Shown one piece after another: positions 59,999-64,000 of a stretch of 64,000 bases of DNA. Position numbers and translations under genes: made by a program. The notes under the pieces are model-generated. The model saw only the letters and a program-made list of their open reading frames with translations. It ran no database searches and was not told the DNA's origin. The DNA is from Clostridium sp. CAG:628. Its GTDB lineage: Bacteria; Bacillota_I; Bacilli_A; RF39; UBA660. How positions within the stretch are numbered: the first letter of the stretch is position 1; every line of letters begins with the position of its first letter. Location of the stretch: positions 1 to 64,000 of the forward strand of contig FR902233.1 of the NCBI GenBank assembly GCA_000438415.1. Direction: 5' to 3'.

Positions 59999-60568
59999 CT
60001 ACTCTCCTTTAGCAATAACTTTTGCTTTGAAAGTTTTACCTTTCAAATCATCTTGATTATTGCCATTCTCTTTAAATTTAATATTTAAAGTATATTTATG
60101 AGTTACTCCAGTATTAATTGTTCCATGTCCTATAAGAGTATTAGTATTTGGTACAATCATTTCACTACCCACACTAACCAGTTTATTAGTATCACTCTCT
60201 TTTATTAAATTTCCATTTAAATAACTCTCTCCTATTAAAGTATAAACAAAATTTGAATCATTTATTTCATTAGTTAAAACATCCCAATACAAAGAATATC
60301 TACCAACAGCATTCTCATCTTTACTAATATTAACAATTTCAAATGTCATATCATTACTCCAACCAGGTAAAATATCAATATCATTAATATTATTAGTATC
60401 CTTAAACATAGCACTTACATAAGGAGTTTTAACATTTACTTCACCATTGTTATCATTACCATTTACCTTATAATAAACTATAGCAAGAGAAGCACCAATT
60501 GCTACTAAAATAAATAATAATACAACTATAATAGCATATATATATGTTTTAATATCTTTTTCTTTCAT
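59999..60568 (-). CDS. SipW/TasA-like secreted protein (minor paralogue 2)
   Basis: 189 aa. N-terminal helix (about 9-32), YKVNG after it, then ILPGWSNDMTFEIVN, GRYSLYWDVLTN and HKYTLNIKFKENGNNQDDLKGKTF. The LPGW and GK.F/YT.. blocks recur in the other fibre-locus proteins and in the truncated gene at the right edge. Function inferred from paralogy only. Confidence 0.68.
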   Translation of the reverse strand: MKEKDIKTYIYAIIVVLLFILVAIGASLAIVYYKVNGNDNNGEVNVKTPYVSAMFKDTNNINDIDILPGWSNDMTFEIVNISKDENAVGRYSLYWDVLTNEINDSNFVYTLIGESYLNGNLIKESDTNKLVSVGSEMIVPNTNTLIGHGTINTGVTHKYTLNIKFKENGNNQDDLKGKTFKAKVIAKGE

Positions 60569-60630
60569 AAACTATCACCATATTCTATTAATATAATACC
60601 AAAATTTAAGAAAAATTACAACATATAAAA

Positions 60631-60657
60631 TAAAAAAAGTTAGAAAAAATCTAACTT
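60631..60657 (-). terminator. Terminator of fibre gene 60667
   Basis: Minus-strand AAGTTAGA / TCTAACTT stem followed by T7. Confidence 0.85.
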
Positions 60658-60666
60658 AATTTAATA

Positions 60667-61257
60667 TTAATTAGAACCAGTAGGTGCAGTTGTTGTACCT
60701 TTTGGATTAGCAGCATTATAGTAAACTGTTTCACCTTCAGTAGCACAAGTTACTGTACCAGCAATAGTTTTACCTTGTTGAGTACCTTGATCAGCACCAG
60801 TTTCTGGGAAACTTAAAGTATAAGTCATAGTTGCTGTTTGTTTAGTTGCACTTTTAGCTAAAGTACCACTTGCTATAACAGTATTAGTTGCACCAGTTTT
60901 TAACTTACCATTTACAGTAGTTTGAGCATTAGTTCCAGCTACAGTTAATGTTAAATCTGTAAGTGGGTTTTCAGTCATATTTAATGTACAAGTGTATTTT
61001 ACATCATAGTCTGATGGCTCTAATTCTACTGTAACAGTTTTAGCTTCACTTGTCCATCCAGGTAATACGGCTGTACCACTAACACTTTGAGCAGTAAAAC
61101 TAGCAGCACCGATTTTAGCAGTTGTAGCTTTAACAGTTCCTTGAGTACCACCCATACTAGTTGTAAAGTATGCGAATGTAGCACCAATGATAGCTACTAA
61201 TAATGTTGCAATTCCTATTACTGATAAGAAAATAGTTTGTCCTTTATTTTCTGTCAT
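60667..61257 (-). CDS. Major TasA-like subunit B (tandem duplicate)
   Basis: 196 aa. SipW-type N-terminus ENKGQTIFLSVIGIATLLVA then IIGATFAYFTTSMGG; Thr/Ala-rich mature part with AVLPGWTSEAKTVTV, a Cys pair (YTCTLNM and GTVTCAT) and an end NAANPKGTT. Its Ala/Thr-rich composition and GC-richer codons differ from neighbours and fit a highly expressed structural protein. First ~100 nt almost identical to the gene at 61407. Own promoter and terminator. Confidence 0.78.
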   Translation of the reverse strand: MTENKGQTIFLSVIGIATLLVAIIGATFAYFTTSMGGTQGTVKATTAKIGAASFTAQSVSGTAVLPGWTSEAKTVTVELEPSDYDVKYTCTLNMTENPLTDLTLTVAGTNAQTTVNGKLKTGATNTVIASGTLAKSATKQTATMTYTLSFPETGADQGTQQGKTIAGTVTCATEGETVYYNAANPKGTTTAPTGSN

Positions 61258-61284
61258 TTTTTATTCTTCCTCCTCTACAATAAA

Positions 61285-61313
61285 ATTGTATCAAAATTCA
61301 AACAATAAATCAA
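61285..61313 (-). promoter_or_regulatory. Promoter of fibre subunit B
   Basis: Minus-strand TTGATT (61308-61313), 17 nt, TACAAT (61285-61290). Confidence 0.75.
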
Positions 61314-61331
61314 TAGACATTATTATAGTTT

Positions 61332-61365
61332 ACAAAAAAACTCCAATTATTCACTAATTGAAGTT
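61332..61365 (-). terminator. Terminator of fibre subunit A
   Basis: Minus-strand AACTtCAATTA / TAATTGgAGTT stem followed by T7. Confidence 0.8.
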
Positions 61366-61406
61366 AATTTTTGTTAATAATCGTAAATTAACTATGTTAA
61401 TTCAAA

Positions 61407-61985
61407 CTATTGTGCTTTTGGTTTTTCTGTTGTTCCACCTGGATTAGCAGCATTATAATATACTGTACCAGCAGCAGTAGAACATTTAACTACACCAGCA
61501 ATAGTTGCACCTTGTTGACCATCTTGAGCTGTACCAGTTTCAGTGAAAGTTAAAGTATAAGTCATAGTTTTACTTTCACCAGACTTTAAAGTACCTTCAG
61601 CAATTTTAGTTTCAGTTTCACCTGTAGCTAAAGTTTTAGTAGCAGCAGCAACAGCACCATCACCAGCTACAGCTAATTTTAAGTCAGTAAGTGGGTTAGC
61701 AGTCATAGTTAATACACAAGTGTAATTAACGTCAACGTCTGACTCTCCTAAAGTAACTGTAACATTTTTTGCTTCACTTGTCCATCCAGGTAATACAGCT
61801 GTAGCACTAACGCTTTCAGCAGTAAATGAAGATGAACCTAATTTAGCAGTTGTAGCATTAACAGTTCCTTGAGTACCACCCATACTAGTTGTAAAGTATG
61901 CGAATGTAGCACCAATAATAGCTACTAATAATGTTGCAATTCCAATTACTGATAAGAAAATAGTTTGTCCTTTGTTTTCTCCCAT
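61407..61985 (-). CDS. Major TasA-like subunit A (tandem duplicate)
   Basis: 192 aa. Nearly the same signal region as subunit B, ending TFAYFTTSMGG. Mature domain with AVLPGWTSEAKNVTV, Cys pair (YTCVLTM, GVVKCST) and end NAANPGGTTEK. No charge cluster for covalent wall sorting. SipW-like signal peptidase would release it, but no such gene is in the window. GGAGG precedes the ATG. Confidence 0.78.
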   Translation of the reverse strand: MGENKGQTIFLSVIGIATLLVAIIGATFAYFTTSMGGTQGTVNATTAKLGSSSFTAESVSATAVLPGWTSEAKNVTVTLGESDVDVNYTCVLTMTANPLTDLKLAVAGDGAVAAATKTLATGETETKIAEGTLKSGESKTMTYTLTFTETGTAQDGQQGATIAGVVKCSTAAGTVYYNAANPGGTTEKPKAQ

Positions 61986-62011
61986 AGTTCTTTACCTCCT
62001 TTACAATAAAA

Positions 62012-62040
62012 ATTCTACCAATTTTTTAAGATAAAATCAA
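62012..62040 (-). promoter_or_regulatory. Promoter of fibre subunit A
   Basis: Minus-strand TTGATT (62035-62040), 17 nt, TAGAAT (62012-62017) with TGG extension. Same -35 and spacing as the subunit B promoter. Confidence 0.75.
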
Positions 62041-62079
62041 GTGCTTTTTATATTATTTTTTATTTTTTTCGCAATATTT

Positions 62080-62103
62080 ACAAAAAGCCTCAAAAGAGGC
62101 TTT
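62080..62103 (-). terminator. Terminator of the Asp/Asn repeat protein gene
   Basis: Minus-strand AAAGCCTC / GAGGCTTT stem with TTTT loop and short T run. Confidence 0.75.
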
Positions 62104-62105
62104 CA

Positions 62106-63770
62106 CTAATTGGGCTTAACTTCTAATACAGAATAAAATAACTTACCATCATCATAATTATTTAGAGGTTTATAAACATAATTAAGCACAATTTCATTTT
62201 TAGAATTAGCTTTAACTATTAATTCTTTAACTATAGCTTGACCATTATTAACTGGATAAGGTAATTGATTATTCAAATTAACCAATTGTTTACCATCAAC
62301 TATTAATTCATAATAAGGTCTGTTTCCATAACCAAAATTATTTATTACATCATTCCAAATAATATCATATGTTATATCCTCATTGGTATTATTAGTAACT
62401 GTTAATTTTTTAGTTTTTTTCCATCCATTAGCAATCTTATCTTTAGAAAAATCTACATTATCTAAATAACTAACTTTAATAGTTTTATCACTAATACTAA
62501 CATTAGTATTTTCAGATAAAGACTTAAATAATACACTTGTATCAATCCTATTAGAATCAATTATTCCATCAAAATCAATATCAATATTAGCATCAACTAT
62601 CTTATCTCCATCTAAGTCAATGTTAATATCATACTTTCCATCTCCATCTATATCTATGTTATATTCAGGCATTCCTTTAACATTATTATTAATATAACAA
62701 TTTAATATACATTTACCAGTACTATCTAATTGATTAGTTAAATTAAAGTCTGCTACTCCATCATTATTTGTATCAACATTAATATCAGCTTTCAAGTCTC
62801 CATTAACATCTAAATTAATATCTGGTTTCCCATCATTATCAATATCACAATTAATATCACATATACCATCATTATTTGTATCAACATTTAAGTTTGGTTT
62901 CCCATTTCCAGTGGTATCTATATTTAACTTAGGTACTTTTACATCATCTATATATATGTTAATATCAGCTATTCCATCTCCGTCTAAATCAATGTTAGTT
63001 TCAGGCCATCCATTATTATCAACATCACAGTTTAAAACACATTTACCAGTATTATCTAATTGATTAATTAAATTAAAGTCTGCTACTCCATCATTATCCA
63101 AGTCTACATTAAATACAGGTGTAACATAATCACTTCCATAATTAATATTAATATCTGGTATACCATCATTATTTGTATCAACATTAATATCAGGTTTTAA
63201 ATCTCCATTTTGATCTAAATTAACTGTTGCATATCTATTACCTAAAAAATCACAATTAATATCACACTTTCCATCACCAGTTAAATCAATATTTAAATCA
63301 ACTATTCCATCTCCATCAAAATCCACATTTATATCAGGCTTATTATCTTTATCAGTATCACAATTAATATCACACTTTCCATCATTATTTGTATCTTGAT
63401 TAATTAAATTAAAGTCAGGTTTTAAGTCTCCATTAGTATCCACATTAAAATAAGAAACAATAATATTTTTATAACCAATATTATAGTCAGGTTTATTATC
63501 TCTATTAGTATCACAGTTAACATTACATATCTTATCACCATCAGTATCTACATTTAAGTCAGGCCATCCATCACCATTAGTATCTACATTTAAGTTCTTA
63601 TTTTTAATTACAAAATAATTCATAACTATATAAGAAGTAACTGCAGTAACACCAATAAATAATATAAACATAAACACTAAAAGAACAGTTTTGCCTTTCT
63701 TTTTAGGCTTAGCCTCCTCAAAATACAGCTTTTCTTTCTCAATTATTTTATTCTTCTCCTCTTCTGTCAT
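62106..63770 (-). CDS. Long Asp/Asn repeat protein with TasA-like C-terminal domain
   Basis: 554 aa. Cytoplasmic charged start, one membrane helix (about 30-52), then ~360 residues of about 12-residue repeats of the type (N/D)xDxDGxxDxN(I/V), some carrying GKCDINCD with paired Cys. Each DxDxDG unit resembles a calcium-binding loop of thrombospondin type 3/EF-hand-like repeats. The last ~140 residues (NGWKKTKKLTVTNNTNEDIT..., ..NEIVLNYVYKPLNN) look like the beta domain of the TasA-like neighbours. I chose the ATG at 63770 after GGAGG. A calcium-stiffened stalk presenting a fibre domain is plausible. Confidence 0.72.
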   Translation of the reverse strand: MTEEEKNKIIEKEKLYFEEAKPKKKGKTVLLVFMFILFIGVTAVTSYIVMNYFVIKNKNLNVDTNGDGWPDLNVDTDGDKICNVNCDTNRDNKPDYNIGYKNIIVSYFNVDTNGDLKPDFNLINQDTNNDGKCDINCDTDKDNKPDINVDFDGDGIVDLNIDLTGDGKCDINCDFLGNRYATVNLDQNGDLKPDINVDTNNDGIPDININYGSDYVTPVFNVDLDNDGVADFNLINQLDNTGKCVLNCDVDNNGWPETNIDLDGDGIADINIYIDDVKVPKLNIDTTGNGKPNLNVDTNNDGICDINCDIDNDGKPDINLDVNGDLKADINVDTNNDGVADFNLTNQLDSTGKCILNCYINNNVKGMPEYNIDIDGDGKYDINIDLDGDKIVDANIDIDFDGIIDSNRIDTSVLFKSLSENTNVSISDKTIKVSYLDNVDFSKDKIANGWKKTKKLTVTNNTNEDITYDIIWNDVINNFGYGNRPYYELIVDGKQLVNLNNQLPYPVNNGQAIVKELIVKANSKNEIVLNYVYKPLNNYDDGKLFYSVLEVKPN

Positions 63771-63843
63771 AACTCCTCCTATTCTATTTATAATATTAAC
63801 ACATTTTAAAGAAAAACTCCACACAAAATAAAAGAAAATGCAC

Positions 63844-64000
63844 TTAGTGTACATTCTCTATTTGTATCTTTGTATAAAAATTCTTTCCTTTATCAATATC
63901 TTGATTAACATCACTATCTTTAAACATTAACTTAAACATATAAGTATGAGTTTCACCTGGTTTAATAATAATACTTTTTAACATGACACCATCTTTATAA
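63844..64000 (-). CDS. C-terminal part of another TasA-like protein (cut by window edge)
   Basis: 52 codons in frame to the TAA at 63844-63846; the start lies beyond the right edge. It reads KPGETHTYMFKLMFKDSDVNQDIDKGKNFYTKIQIEN, the same HTY/KY...K..D..KGK.F pattern as the end of the 59999 gene product. It therefore looks like a further member of the fibre locus. No terminator stronger than a weak AATGTAC/GTGCATT stem separates it from the repeat protein. Confidence 0.6.
   Translation of the reverse strand, partial: YKDGVMLKSIIIKPGETHTYMFKLMFKDSDVNQDIDKGKNFYTKIQIENVH

Noticed and set aside
62106..63770. Short periodic DNA repeats that could look like a CRISPR array
   Set aside because: The period is about 36 nt, but units are degenerate, contiguous and in frame, encoding DxDxDG peptide repeats; there are no unique spacers.
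1..64000. Insertion sequences, prophage genes, rRNA operon
   Set aside because: No transposase, integrase, phage structural or rRNA sequence was recognised in either strand.

Overview
The window is a very AT-rich, densely coded stretch of a low-GC Gram-positive (Bacillota/Bacilli-like) chromosome using the standard bacterial code (TGA, TAG and TAA all end intact genes). Spore-coat genes (cotJ cluster, two CotF-type proteins), an LtaS-type lipoteichoic acid synthase, a T-box, a CIRCE site, zinc-type S18 and the parAB/ychF/rpsF-ssb-rpsR block all fit a spore-forming Firmicute. The extreme AT content and many unfamiliar surface proteins suggest an uncultured gut-type lineage related to Erysipelotrichia/Mollicutes; this taxonomic placement is inference.

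Layout. 0-6 kb: tRNA t6A genes tsaE-tsaB-(GNAT)tsaD, a cotJ operon with a CotJA-CotJB fusion, and an ABC exporter led by a BRO-N-like protein. 6-10 kb: a one-domain Clp-like AAA+ ATPase, tRNA-Asn, a dead DUF1848 gene, rubrerythrin, coat proteins, and a CIRCE-controlled small heat-shock protein. 10-24 kb: a three-gene lipid/acyl operon (SDR, E2-like acyltransferase, acyl-CoA ligase), a ZIP transporter, a hydrolase, RNase R with a membrane protein and a glycosyltransferase, and phospholipid genes (psd, a DagK-like kinase). 24-35 kb: a large unknown protein, a hybrid histidine kinase with a degenerate receiver, a PlsC-like acyltransferase, and a compact cassette of a 21-residue peptide, an MccB/ThiF-like adenylating enzyme and an ABC-F protein, followed by HtrA and an Abi_2 protein. 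35-46 kb: S9/L13, a repeat surface protein, dusB-lysS with a lysyl T-box, a transporter, a ClpC-like protein with a degenerate second ATPase domain, and an unidentified structured RNA next to a DUF3800 gene. 46-57 kb: origin-proximal housekeeping genes (rpsF-ssb-rpsR, ychF, DUF951, parB-parA, ftsH, tilS). 57-64 kb: an LtaS-like enzyme and a cluster of SipW/TasA-like secreted proteins with a long Asp/Asn repeat protein, cut off by the right edge.

How the parts work together. Translation and tRNA modification (tsaBDE, tilS, dusB, lysS, ribosomal proteins), proteostasis (FtsH, HtrA, Hsp20, Clp-like proteins), envelope lipids (psd, DagK-like, PlsC-like, LtaS-like, the acyl operon) and a surface-fibre locus are interleaved. 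The most unusual element is the peptide/E1/ABC-F cassette (about 30.3-33.1 kb). It has its own promoter, whose -35 lies in a perfect inverted repeat, and it looks like a minimal RiPP pathway with a possible ribosome-protection immunity factor.

Several stretches are graveyards of decayed genes: a DUF1848 gene with stops at two tryptophan positions, a DUF4143 ATPase remnant, and frameshifted fragments at about 9.9, 35.6 and 41.2 kb. I saw no insertion sequence, prophage module, rRNA gene or CRISPR array.
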